A DNA stretch of 64,000 bases from Trichomonas vaginalis G3 (GCF_026262505.1 NC_067207.1:1310252-1374251); one strand, 5' to 3'. Positions 47,187 to 56,517 are shown, counted from the first letter of the stretch. A program made the numbers and translations. Notes: generated by a model not told the origin, from the sequence alone.

Positions 47187-47221
47187 AGCTCAAGGCACAA
47201 AGTGCCCAGGACTTAAAGTCC
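47187..47221. terminator. GC-rich hairpin between convergent genes
   Basis: GGCAC-AAA-GTGCC (47194-47206) is followed by the near-palindrome GGACTTAAAGTCC, just after the stop of the 135-aa gene and at the end of the next gene. This is GC-rich in an AT-rich setting. A bidirectional transcript-end signal is possible but unproven. Confidence 0.4.
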
Positions 47222-47692
47222 ATCACTGAGTTCAAGGTTATATTCATCAAATATTTCATTATTAAATGCAACTTCTGCTAGTTTATTTATTTTTTCAATA
47301 CGATCATTTGAAAGTCTATCGTTTAATTTTTTCTGAAGTTTTTCATTTTCTAGTTCTGAAACTTTATTTGGATGATATTTAAACCCGTTAAATTCTTTTT
47401 CCTCAGTTTTGATCATTAATTTACAAAGAACTTTTGTGGTTGGAATTCGTTTAAACCATTTATCATTAATATTTGTTATAAATTCAATATCTGGAATTAA
47501 TTCCCAAATTTTTGCATTTTCAATTAATTTATTATCAAATGCAAAAGCAATAGGTTTAATATTAAACTTACCTTTATAATATATACTTTCTACATAATCA
47601 TCGAAATAAACATCTACTTGTTTAACATTTTCAAGAATTGGTGAAAGAACATCCATTAATTGATTGACGGTTACGAATCTTGATCCACTCAT
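47213..47692 (-). CDS. Unrecognised Maverick protein, 159 aa (ORF up to 173 aa)
   Basis: I chose the start MSGSRFVTVNQLMDVL at 47692. The upstream ATG at 47734 lies inside the TCTTAC promoter-like motif, and the parallel leader of the ~370-aa gene is non-coding. The protein is mixed alpha/beta with a Lys/Asn/Glu-rich helical C-terminus. It is the last gene before the terminal repeat. No family recognised. Confidence 0.65.
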   Translation of the reverse strand: MSGSRFVTVNQLMDVLSPILENVKQVDVYFDDYVESIYYKGKFNIKPIAFAFDNKLIENAKIWELIPDIEFITNINDKWFKRIPTTKVLCKLMIKTEEKEFNGFKYHPNKVSELENEKLQKKLNDRLSNDRIEKINKLAEVAFNNEIFDEYNLELSDGL

Positions 47693-47725
47693 TTTCATAC
47701 AAAATAAAAATAAATTTTCATAAAT

Positions 47726-47750
47726 GTAAGACATGAATTTTTAAAGTTTA
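47726..47750 (-). promoter_or_regulatory. Maverick promoter-like motif before the 159-aa gene
   Basis: On the minus strand: TAAACTTTAAAAATTCATGTCTTAC, the same block found before the ~370-aa gene in copies 1 and 3, about 35 bases before the chosen start. Confidence 0.5.
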
Positions 47751-47769
47751 TTTTTTTATTTTTTTTTAT

Positions 47770-49345
47770 TTTTTTTATTTCATTATGTATGGGTTTAGTG
47801 AAAATTTCTTACGATTCTGAAAATTTTTAAATCTTGATTTATTCAAAAACGTAAGAATAAAAACCGTAAAAATCATACATTTTTTACTTCATATGTAAAA
47901 AAAAATGATACAAAATCGCTCAAAAATGTATGAATTCTTACGTTTACAAAAAAAGTCACAAAACCCTTCAACATATACTACTATTCGGTCATTTTTTTAA
48001 AAATTAATTTTTTGTTAGAGATAAGAGCTAAAACTCGGTAAACAACTTCTTTATGTCTAGAAAATTCTATCTTGCCTTTTATTTTTTTCTCGCTGTGAAA
48101 CGTATTCGGTCATTTTTTTAAAAATTAATTTTTTGTTAGAGATAAGAGCTAAAACTCGGTAAACAACTTCTTTATGTCTAGAAAATTCTATCTTGCCTTT
48201 TATTTTTTTCTCGCTGTGAAACGTATTCGGTCATTTTTTTAAAAATTAATTTTTTGTTAGAGATAAGAGCTAAAACTCGGTAAACAACTTCTTTATGTCT
48301 AGAAAATTCTATCTTGCCTTTTATTTTTTTCTCGCTGTGAAACGTATTCGGTCATTTTTTAAAAAATTAATTTTTTGTTAGAGATAAGAGCTAAAACTCG
48401 GTAAACAACTTCTTTATGTCTAGAAAATTCTATCTTGCCTTTTATTTTTTTCTCGCGGTGAAACGTATTCGGTCATTTTTTTAAAAATTAATTTTTTGTT
48501 AGAGATAAGAGCTAAAACTCGGTAAACAACTTCTTTATGTCTAGAAAATTCTATCTTGCCTTTTATTTTTTTCTCGCTGTGAAACGTATTCGGTCATTTT
48601 TTAAAAAATTAATTTTTTGTTAGAGATAAGAGCTAAAACTCGGTAAACAACTTCTTTATGTCTAGAAAATTCTATCTTGCCTTTTATTTTTTTCTCGCTG
48701 TGAAACGTATTCGGTCATTTTTTAAAAAATTAATTTTTTGTTAGAGATAAGAGCTAAAACTTTGCAGACAACTCCCCCATGTCTAGCAAATTTAACATTC
48801 GTCTCCCATTTTTATATATTTGGTTTAGAATGTTCGAAAATGCGTAATATGGTTATTAATATTAATTGAAAAGAACCTTGAATTAATTCAATCTGATCTC
48901 ACAAAATATTTTAAATTACAAACTTTGTAGTTTGAATAGATAATTAGTATCAAACTCAAATAACTAGTTTATTTTTGAATAAAAATTATTTGAATTATTT
49001 CAATTTTGTGAATTTTCCTTCAAAAATCAAGTTTAAATATCTTATTTGCCATATAATTATAAATACAATGAAACATATTCGAAATTGAAAAGAATGACTT
49101 TTTCTGTTCTTTCAATCATTCAATTTGAATTTTGCAATATTGGATTTCTCATTAAATAGCTATTAAAAACAACAAGCAAGTTAACTTACATTCAAATTTA
49201 TTTGTGTTATATTCAATCTTCTCAAAACTTATAATTTTCGGCTATAGCATGATTATATGCTATATAATATAATAAACCTATAATAGTATCATTCTTTCAA
49301 TTATTTGAAGAGAAAACCGAAAAAATCTATTTTCGGTCTATAACA
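47770..49345. repeat. Maverick terminal inverted repeat, copy 2 right
   Basis: Subterminal segment (47770-47985), about seven 121-bp units (47985-~48770, the last divergent) and the ~580-base unique end segment. The termini match those of copies 1 and 3. Units are almost identical to each other, which points to recent homogenisation. Confidence 0.92.
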
Positions 49346-49597
49346 TTTTGTTTTCAAAATAAAAAAAAATTATAAACTTAAAAAAAGAAATTGTTTATAT
49401 TTGGTAGACATTAATTCTGTCCGAGATAAAAAAATTTATTCAAAAAAAGTGATTGGATAATTGGTTTAGTTGAATGACCTATTAATTTTGAAAATAAAAA
49501 GAATCCTCGTCATATGCCAGTATTTCCAAATCGAAATGTTTAATCGGGCCAATAATATTTTTTCTGAAACGTTTTTTTTTTTGATGGAGACGAAATC
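49346..49597. other. Host spacer
   Basis: AT-rich sequence between the Maverick end and repeat B, with no gene seen. Confidence 0.5.
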
Positions 49598-50632
49598 GAA
49601 GGCAAACCCAAATTTTAGCTAAAAGTGACAGGGGAAAAAACGTTTAGTATTAAAAAAAAAGACCGATGAGAGCTTCGTTCGAAATATAGAGGGAACTGAG
49701 AATGCGCAACCATTCTCAGGGAATATTGGATGCTATTCCCGTTCCCTCTGTATGGAAAATTGAGGTTTTCAAAGGGAGTTAAAATAATATCAAATTTATA
49801 CTAATTTACTTCAAAATACAAAAGTATTTGACAGCTAAAATTAGTTACTTTAGCAAGCCTATCAATACCCTTTTACGATTATTGCTACTTTTTCGAAATA
49901 AAAGTAAAAACAAATTTATACTAATTTACTTCAAAATACAAAAGTATTTGACAGCTAAAATTAGTTACTTTAGCAAGCCTATCAATACCCTTTTACGATT
50001 ATTGCTACTTTTTCGAAATAAAAGTAAAAACAAATTTATACTAATTTACTTCAAAATACAAAAGTATTTGACAGCTAAAATTAGTTACTTTAGCAAGCCT
50101 ATCAATACCCTTTTACGATTATTGCTACTTTTTCGAAATAAAAGTAAAAACAAATTTATACTAATTTACTTCAAAATACAAAAGTATTTGACAGCTAAAA
50201 TTAGTTACTTTAGCAAGCCTATCAATACCCTTTTACGATTATTGCTACTTTTTCGAAATAAAATAAATTTATTATCAAAAACCTTTTTTTTCTTAGTAAA
50301 AATAAACGAAATTTTTTACCTTATGAACTTTTGATGGAAATATGCAAATTTAAAATAATAAAGAAAGCCGCGAGCGAAGCGATCGGCTTAGTTCGAAGAT
50401 TTTGATTCAAATCTTTGCTGATCTGTAATTCGCGGAAGCCGCGAGCGAATCGAGCGGCTTAGGTCTAAGATTTTGATTCAAATCTTTGCTTATATTCCTT
50501 AAATTCTTTATGAAACTCGCAACAGTTCCATAAAAAATTTTAAATTCTAAACTGTCGAAATTACGGATCGGTAATCACACCCTTCACGGGTGTGTCACTT
50601 TTAACAGGCGTGTCACTTTTAGCTAAAATTAC
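49598..50632. repeat. Dispersed repeat B with four 120-bp units
   Basis: The left part (49598-50306) recurs at 26393-27108. Near its two ends lie inverted TTTTAGCTAAAAGTGACA (49612-49632) and TGTCACTTTTAGCTAAAA (50613-50630), suggesting a ~1-kb inverted-repeat-bounded element. At 49787-50265 are four nearly identical 120-bp units. Because 120 is a multiple of three, the array gives a repetitive 168-codon ORF (49828-50334) that I regard as chance. No transposase is encoded; a non-autonomous element is possible. Confidence 0.7.
50365..50492 (+). repeat. Direct repeat pair with GC-richer core
   Basis: Two ~56-base units (50365-50420 and 50436-50492) share AAGCCGCGAGCGAA and AAGATTTTGATTCAAATC. 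Each contains an internal inverted GCCG...CGGC stem. They stand out in GC content from their surroundings. The same motif (TCGATCTACTC-type) is not seen elsewhere apart from the mirror arm. Confidence 0.6.
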
Positions 50633-50673
50633 CCCTACTCGTCCTCCATTTCAGAATATTCAGAAACCCTTAA

Positions 50674-50814
50674 GGGTGCCCTATAACGATAATGTAAACA
50701 TCACAAAATTAACCTTATTAGAACTCGAATGAATGGATTATCCGGATTCTAGTTCTCAATATAATAACCTTAAAAGTGCTTTTCTGAGGGTGGTCTATCG
50801 TCTATAGGGCACCC
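50674..50814. mobile_element. MITE-like insert, 141 bp, TTAA-flanked
   Basis: Terminal inverted repeats GGGTGCCCTATA(G)ACGAT are present at both ends, directly flanked by TTAA (50670-50673 and 50815-50818). TTAA duplications and GGG/CCC ends are the hallmark of piggyBac-type non-autonomous elements; a mariner-like TA origin is less likely. It ends 25 bases before the phosphatase start codon, so it may supply promoter or 5' leader sequence. Mirror copy at ~32042-32195. Confidence 0.65.
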
Positions 50815-50839
50815 TTAAAAAAAATTTTTTTTTATTCGG

Positions 50840-53317
50840 ATGGGAGGAGGAGTTTCTAAACACGTATTTGATCCGAATAAAGAAGTTCTAAAGATCAATG
50901 GACGTAATTTGACCGATATCCCATTCGCCATTCCCGAAGATCATCCTCTGAAACAGCTTGATTTGGCTCAAAATCACATCCAAAGAATTCCATTAAAACT
51001 TCTCAATCTAGAGTTACTTGACCTATCACAGAATGATTTGCGACAAGTTCTTGCTGATAATCCAGATGTCATTTTAGAATATCCAAAGCTAAAAACGCTA
51101 AATCTAACGGAATGTAACATAAATGAATATCCTAAAATGATTAACTCACTCAAGACTATTAGAGTTCTCAACCTTGATCGAAACTATTTAACGCAAATCG
51201 AATTAGATTTACCGGGATTGAAATCACTGAACTTAATGATCAACTACCTAACCGAAATGCCTCCACTCCCACCGAAACTACTCAAATTAAATGTTGGTTT
51301 CAACAATTTAAAGACATTGGCCTTTTCTCATGAAACTATCACGGAATTACGTCTTTCTGGAAATAATATCAACTACGTTTCGCCAGATATATCATTTCCA
51401 AATGCAAAACTCGTTGATTTATCACATAACCACATTTGTGAATTTCCTCCGATTGATAAACTTTTTCCGAAGGTCGAATTACTTCAACTTACAGCTAATT
51501 TTCTTGTTGAATCACCATGCTCACTACCAGATACGTTAATTAAGTACGATATCTCTTATAATATGATTCCTCACATTAAAGAGCCATTAACACATCTTGT
51601 GAACTTAACTCACCTCGATATCAGCAATAACCTGATTGATGAGTGTCCAGATATCCCTCCAAATGTCAAATCTTTGACCACAGACCACAATCATTTCAAA
51701 TCTGTCCAAAAAATGACAAATCAGAATGTACGACTCATGATATTACTAGAGAATCAATTACAAGAGCTTCCAGACCTTTCTGCATCGAAAGTTGCCACAT
51801 TATGTCTAAATAGAAATGAAATTTCGGATATATCGCATGCAGAACGAATTCCAGACACTATACAACAAATAGAGCTCATATCCAACAAACTTACCACATT
51901 AAATCTTGAATTTCTTGCAAAAGAAAATATAAAAACATTAACTCTCACAAATAATGGAATTACTACTCTCCCTAAAGAGATTGTCAACACCAAACTCAAA
52001 GCCCTTCTTCTTGGCGAGAATCCTCTATCATCACTTCCGAAATTACCTCCAACTTTAAATTGCATCTCCTGCAACTCCTGTAAGTTCACAGAATTCCCGG
52101 ACGTGGTCTATACACTCACGAAACTCACGCACGTCGACTTCTCCTGCAATCAGATCACTTGTGTCGCAACAATTCCGTCAGTTTTTGTAAATCTCAACTG
52201 TAATCAGATCGATTCCTTCCCGTTGATCTACAAGAACACTCAGACATTGTTGCTGGCTCACAACAAGCTCAGATCGTTCAAAATTGCAGGAAAAGCTCTT
52301 GTAAATTGCGATGTTTCCCATAACATGATCAAAGAGATCTTTTTGAACCCATCAAACGAGATCCACGTGATCAAACTTGCATTTAACCCATTGAAATACG
52401 AAATTGACTTGAATTGGTTCCCTAATATCGATTCTTTAGATATCTGTGCTACAAAATGCCGAGTATTGAACATGAAGGACCACAAGAGGCTCCAGGAAGT
52501 CGCCCAGGATTACGATGACACCGATTTCATCCAGAAACGTAATGCGACCATAAAACTATTCAATTGTCACAAAACCGTCGGTTACTATGAATTTATCGGT
52601 GTCCGACCAACTATGGAAGATTCTTTGATTATGCGGCAAATTAATAAAGAAACTAGATTAATTGCCGTTTTAGATGGCCATGCCGGAAATAAGACCGCAT
52701 GTGTCGGCGCATTTTACATTCCAGAATTATTTACAAAGATCGGAGCAAATGCGTTATTAAACGACATTCCTGCAATTATCCATGAACTGAATCTCAAGAT
52801 CGGAAAGATGGGATTGAAAGACGGTGCCACTCTTGCGTTGGCCATTGTCAAACCAGATGAAATAGGCATTGCACACCTTGGAGACGCGAGATGTGTTGTT
52901 ATAAGGAAAGATGGAAGTGTCTTGGAATTGACGGTCGACCACAAAGCGACAGATAGAATGGAATACGATTTGCTCAAGGAAAAGAGATGTTTCTTGCAGT
53001 TCGGAAGAGTGAATGGAACATTGGCTGTATCTAGAACAATAGGAGATTTGGATCTTGAAGGTGTGTTGAGGATACCTGGAATGACTGTCCACAAAATAAA
53101 CAAGGAAAATGATATAAGATTGTTGGTTGCTTGCGATGGAATTTTCGACGTTTTGTCGTCGGCTGAAACAGGAAAAATAATTGCGGCCGAACCTGACTGC
53201 GCAAGAGCTGCGGCAAAGTTGGTTTCTATCGCGTATTCAAGAGGTTCTGCTGATAATATGTCTGCAATTGTTGTCAACTTGGAACAACAAACTGGTTTCT
53301 TGTCTAAATTCTTCTAA
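50840..53317 (+). CDS. Leucine-rich-repeat PP2C-type protein phosphatase, 825 aa
   Basis: Residues ~15-540 are about twenty leucine-rich repeats (LxxLxLxxNxL pattern). Residues ~578-825 form a PP2C (PPM) phosphatase domain with RPTMED (Asp594), LDGHAG (Asp612), GDAR, LAVSRTIGD, CDGIFDV (Asp766) and DNMSAIVV (Asp805), so all metal-binding acids are present. The order LRR then PP2C is that of PHLPP phosphatases and of the central part of fungal adenylate cyclase; no cyclase domain follows. The start MGGGVSKH fits N-myristoylation (Gly2, Ser6), suggesting membrane attachment. Likely a Mn/Mg-dependent Ser/Thr phosphatase in signalling. Confidence 0.95.
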   Translation: MGGGVSKHVFDPNKEVLKINGRNLTDIPFAIPEDHPLKQLDLAQNHIQRIPLKLLNLELLDLSQNDLRQVLADNPDVILEYPKLKTLNLTECNINEYPKMINSLKTIRVLNLDRNYLTQIELDLPGLKSLNLMINYLTEMPPLPPKLLKLNVGFNNLKTLAFSHETITELRLSGNNINYVSPDISFPNAKLVDLSHNHICEFPPIDKLFPKVELLQLTANFLVESPCSLPDTLIKYDISYNMIPHIKEPLTHLVNLTHLDISNNLIDECPDIPPNVKSLTTDHNHFKSVQKMTNQNVRLMILLENQLQELPDLSASKVATLCLNRNEISDISHAERIPDTIQQIELISNKLTTLNLEFLAKENIKTLTLTNNGITTLPKEIVNTKLKALLLGENPLSSLPKLPPTLNCISCNSCKFTEFPDVVYTLTKLTHVDFSCNQITCVATIPSVFVNLNCNQIDSFPLIYKNTQTLLLAHNKLRSFKIAGKALVNCDVSHNMIKEIFLNPSNEIHVIKLAFNPLKYEIDLNWFPNIDSLDICATKCRVLNMKDHKRLQEVAQDYDDTDFIQKRNATIKLFNCHKTVGYYEFIGVRPTMEDSLIMRQINKETRLIAVLDGHAGNKTACVGAFYIPELFTKIGANALLNDIPAIIHELNLKIGKMGLKDGATLALAIVKPDEIGIAHLGDARCVVIRKDGSVLELTVDHKATDRMEYDLLKEKRCFLQFGRVNGTLAVSRTIGDLDLEGVLRIPGMTVHKINKENDIRLLVACDGIFDVLSSAETGKIIAAEPDCARAAAKLVSIAYSRGSADNMSAIVVNLEQQTGFLSKFF

Positions 53318-53832
53318 GTTTGTTTTTTTATATATTATATAAAAATAAAGATATCTTTTTCTCGTAATGTAATAACAACAAATTAAAAAGAATGTTTTTA
53401 TAATAAAAATATCAATAAAATGATGATGGAATTACTCCGCTTCAAATTGCATTTATTGTAAATTTCAGAATTTTGATTTTTCAAAAAGCAATATGCCAAA
53501 ATGAATATATTTGTTGATTCCCTGCTCATCATTTTGCAAAATAATGATGTTATTTCTCATAGAATATTAGTAACCATACTTGTTAAAAAAATAAATTGCA
53601 GATGCTATAAAGAAACATTAGAGGTTTTTGATTTTCGTATAAACTATGGTGTATTATTAGTAAGTCATGGAAGAATGCACATGAATGTTGTTTGGTATCA
53701 AGAAATTTGGCACGATTTACTGAGTAAGTCCAGTTAAAATCATAACAAAAGATTAAAAAAAATTCGATTACGCAGGAATTTTTAAAAAAAGAATAAAATA
53801 AAAAAGCTTTAGACAAAAAAAAATAAATTTGG
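53318..53832. other. Spacer between convergent host genes
   Basis: A 515-base AT-rich stretch holding the 3' ends of the phosphatase and coiled-coil genes. A 78-codon ORF (53501-53737) is present, but its frame is not supported by the mirror copy and it matches nothing known. Confidence 0.5.
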
Positions 53833-54885
53833 TTATTCTTGTTTCTTCTCCTCAGCAGCTGGGATGTCATCAACTTTATCTTTAACAACAGCAGCTAAAG
53901 AAGGTTGTTGTGCTGGTTCTTTCTTCTGTTGCTGTTGTGGCTGTTCCTTCTTTTGTTGCTGTTGATTATTTTGTGGACTCTTTGCATCATTCTTGTTATC
54001 TCCTGGTTTTGTGGATTCATTTGGTGGTCTGAGAGGAGGAAGCTTGTTCTCTTGCTTCCACTGTGACTTCCTAGGAAGAGAACGTGACATTGATACAGAT
54101 CCTGACTCATTTCCACCGTTAACGGATCTTCTTGTATTTGCTGGTTTAGCTCTGAGGACAATCTCACGGTTCTTCTCGTTGTCTTCGAGAACATGTATTT
54201 CTGCTGCAATAACATCGCGCTTTTCGGCTCTTGAGTCGTTGAATTTTGTAACTTCGAGCTTATGTTGGGTAAGAAGTTTATTCTTTGCAACGCGGTAGTC
54301 ATGGTTGAGACGGTTTTGTGCATTCTTAGCTTCTTCTTGCTCTAAGTTGTCAGCTTCTACCTTTCTTTGCTGAGCTTCATCATAATGACCGGCGAGGGCG
54401 AGAGTTCTTGCTGTTTCGCGAAGTTCGATGAGTTGTTTTGGCATTCTTCTGTATTTGTCTGGCATTTCTTCACGCCACTTCTTTTCAAATTCTTCAATTT
54501 CTTTTGTTTGGCGTTCTTGCATTGCTTGTTGCTTTGAATTTGTATCCTCATCGAATTTCTTGAGTTTTTCTTCTAATTTTTGCTTCTTTTCGTTGAGAGA
54601 GTTCTGAGTTGATTCGTTTTGTTGTTCTTTTTGAGTATTTGTTTGGCGGGTTTGATCTTCTTGCTTGCATGCTTCAAGAATAGCTGCAGCATCCTTGGCG
54701 CCAATATAATCTTCTTTATCAAGGCAATACATCTTATATTTTGTCATATAATTTACAAAATAAGGCAAATCATCATTGCTAATAGATTCAATAGATTTCT
54801 TCTGCATAACAGTTGTTCTCATTGCCTCGTAATCTGCATCCGATTTAGGCTGGGATTGCTCCTGTTTTGGCGCCTCCCCTGACAT
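53833..54885 (-). CDS. Coiled-coil protein with Gln-rich tail, 350 aa
   Basis: A whole ORF starting MSGEAPKQEQSQPKSDADYE. Residues ~40-75 form a short globular block (LPYFVNYMTKYKMYCLDKED). Residues ~85-245 are a long charged coiled coil with EKLKKF and EQEEAKNAQ heptads. The tail is Pro/Gln/Lys-rich (QQQQKKE repeats). No catalytic motif, signal peptide or membrane segment is present. A cytoskeletal or flagellar scaffold is plausible for such trichomonad proteins, but the family is not recognised. Convergent with the phosphatase. Confidence 0.85.
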   Translation of the reverse strand: MSGEAPKQEQSQPKSDADYEAMRTTVMQKKSIESISNDDLPYFVNYMTKYKMYCLDKEDYIGAKDAAAILEACKQEDQTRQTNTQKEQQNESTQNSLNEKKQKLEEKLKKFDEDTNSKQQAMQERQTKEIEEFEKKWREEMPDKYRRMPKQLIELRETARTLALAGHYDEAQQRKVEADNLEQEEAKNAQNRLNHDYRVAKNKLLTQHKLEVTKFNDSRAEKRDVIAAEIHVLEDNEKNREIVLRAKPANTRRSVNGGNESGSVSMSRSLPRKSQWKQENKLPPLRPPNESTKPGDNKNDAKSPQNNQQQQKKEQPQQQQKKEPAQQPSLAAVVKDKVDDIPAAEEKKQE

Positions 54886-55606
54886 TTTCTATTTAAAAAA
54901 CGTATTTTTTTCACCATTCTCAAAATTTCGCATTGTGTGGATAAAGATTTTTTATTCAAACGATAAGGTCTTTGCGTGCACGTACAGCCGAATATTATAG
55001 GATTTGTTTCCTTTCGTTCCCTAGAACGAGATTGAATTCCTCGATTACTCAGATAACTCATCAGCTCCTTTAGAGCAGTGACTATTCCTAGGTCATATTA
55101 TTTTCAGCGTATCAAATTTAAGAGTTAGTAAGTATTTCTCTGAAGATATCGTTTTTGATCAAAACTTTCATATATCAAGATCACACAAGTAAAAACTGGG
55201 CTGTATACTTTCAAAATATAATTAATACAAATGATCTTTAAACTATTGAAACTAGTTTAGCAAATATTTTTTTTTCGAAGTATCGATTTCAGCATGTTTC
55301 CTCAAGAAAACATGTAAGTTTTATGGAAGTGTGGTTTAAATATAATAGGTTATTCTTTCTCTGTTGAAATCGTAAATATGAAATAGAATATTCAATGAAA
55401 TTCAAAGTATTGACACATGATAACTTAGTCTTAGTTTATTTAGCTCATGCAGCTATGTTTATAAAGCTCATAATTTGATATTTAAAAGAAATTTTCAAAA
55501 TGTATAATTTTGGCAATTATATAAATAGGGATAGTTATATTTTCAGTCCCTCATGTGTTATACAGTATTCAGATAATGTAATAAGTTCTTTCAAAATATT
55601 TCATTT
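54886..55606. other. Host spacer, edge of palindrome 2
   Basis: About 720 AT-rich bases upstream of the coiled-coil gene. The mirror symmetry ends at ~55565. No gene seen. An initiator-like TCATTT at 55601-55606 abuts the next ORF. Confidence 0.5.
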
Positions 55607-55780
55607 ATGGAACTTAATGGAAATGATGTATTAATAGATGGAAATGTATTGACATGGAAATCCATGATATTTGAAATTGGAAAAATAATGAGTAAATATG
55701 CTTATAACCTTGGTATGGATGCGTTTTGTAAATATGAATTTGTAGATTATCTGGCGAATGTATTCGAGTTAGCTAAATGA
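55607..55780 (+). CDS. Small hypothetical protein, 57 aa
   Basis: ATG at 55607 directly follows TCATTT, a good match to the trichomonad initiator. The ORF reads MELNGNDVLIDGNVLTWKSM... and ends in FELAK then TGA. The composition is protein-like and helical in the second half. No family recognised. It lies outside the palindrome, so it is single-copy here. It could be a truncated remnant of a larger gene. Confidence 0.4.
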   Translation: MELNGNDVLIDGNVLTWKSMIFEIGKIMSKYAYNLGMDAFCKYEFVDYLANVFELAK

Positions 55781-56517
55781 TTGCTTTGCATTTTTGACCG
55801 ATATTCTATTAGAGGACTTTTGAAATAAATCCGAGTTTATTGAAACACACTTCAAAAAGCGCAAAAACTGCAAATTATTGAATAAATATTGATTGTAAAG
55901 GATAGATCAATTGATTATCATCTCAAATTAACTGGTATACGAATAGAAAAAAATGAAAAGAGTCGAAGGCAATTTTTAAGCTGAGAAAATTGCTTAAATA
56001 CGATAATATAATATATATCAACTTTGAAATTGTTGACTAACGCTTTATTAATAAAATTGCTATTGGAAAATCTGAGAAAGGGAATAATTTCAGACGTAAT
56101 ATTGAGTCGTTTGCTCAGATAGTAAATATTTATTGTTTAATTACATGTTTTTTTGTGAACAGTGCGAATAAGAAAATTTAATGAAACGTGAAGTATTTAA
56201 TTGGAGCGGACTAGCGTGGAATGATTGCCCTTAATGAGTTTTAAGAGATTTTGTTGTATTGAAAGTATTTGCTTAAGAATTGAAGCAAGTTTTGATTGAA
56301 TATAGTAAATTTTATGGCGTTCGAATAATTAAGAAACAGATATTGAGAATATAGGAAGCATAACAGTCAAATTGTAAGTAAGTAACAAATATGACAAGCT
56401 TTGTGAAAAATGAACAAATTAATTGAGGATAAAAAAATAAAAATTATTAAATCGGTATTCATAACATTTATTGTATTAAGTGAATTTATTGCATCGACCA
56501 AGTACGAAGTTTAATTT
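55781..56517. other. Host spacer before Maverick copy 3
   Basis: About 740 AT-rich bases with no supported ORF, RNA gene or repeat. Confidence 0.5.

Larger units (their letters stand above)
33550..49345. mobile_element. Maverick/Polinton copy 2, capsid-ATPase half, folded back
   Basis: Both ends carry the Maverick terminal sequence and 121-bp array. The clean side (40804-49345) holds the end of polymerase B, a small gene on +, then on - three further genes, the packaging ATPase and the likely capsid gene, and last the small proteins and the terminal repeat. Most genes on this side look whole; the polymerase end has about two breaks. The side at 33550-40767 is a damaged mirror. No integrase is present because this is the opposite end of the element. 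Probably young. Confidence 0.9.
27183..55565. repeat. Giant palindrome 2 (inverted duplication, arms ~13.5 kb)
   Basis: Bases 27183-40767 are the reverse complement of ~42262-55565, around an unpaired loop. Host genes (LRR-PP2C, coiled-coil), the repeat B block, the MITE-like insert and the capsid half of a Maverick are all mirrored. The right arm has clean frames. The left arm has frequent small indels with a net gain of length: 2532 against 2478 bases for the phosphatase and 1086 against 1053 for the coiled-coil gene. Net insertion is typical of raw single-pass long reads. Confidence 0.93.

Noticed and set aside
42176-47692. Adenovirus-type cysteine protease in the Maverick
   Set aside because: Looked for in all genes of this side; none shows a convincing His-Asp/Glu-Gln-Cys arrangement, so none was assigned.
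49828-50334. 168-codon ORF with four identical 40-aa repeats
   Set aside because: It is the 120-bp tandem repeat read in frame; 120 is divisible by three, so an open frame arises automatically. Composition and context do not look like a gene.
51754-53277. Minus-strand ORFs of 111 and 187 codons inside the phosphatase gene
   Set aside because: Antisense shadows of a well-supported LRR-PP2C gene.
53501-53737. 78-codon ORF between the phosphatase and coiled-coil genes
   Set aside because: Lies in the 3' spacer of convergent genes; the frame is not kept in the mirror copy and no homology is recognised.
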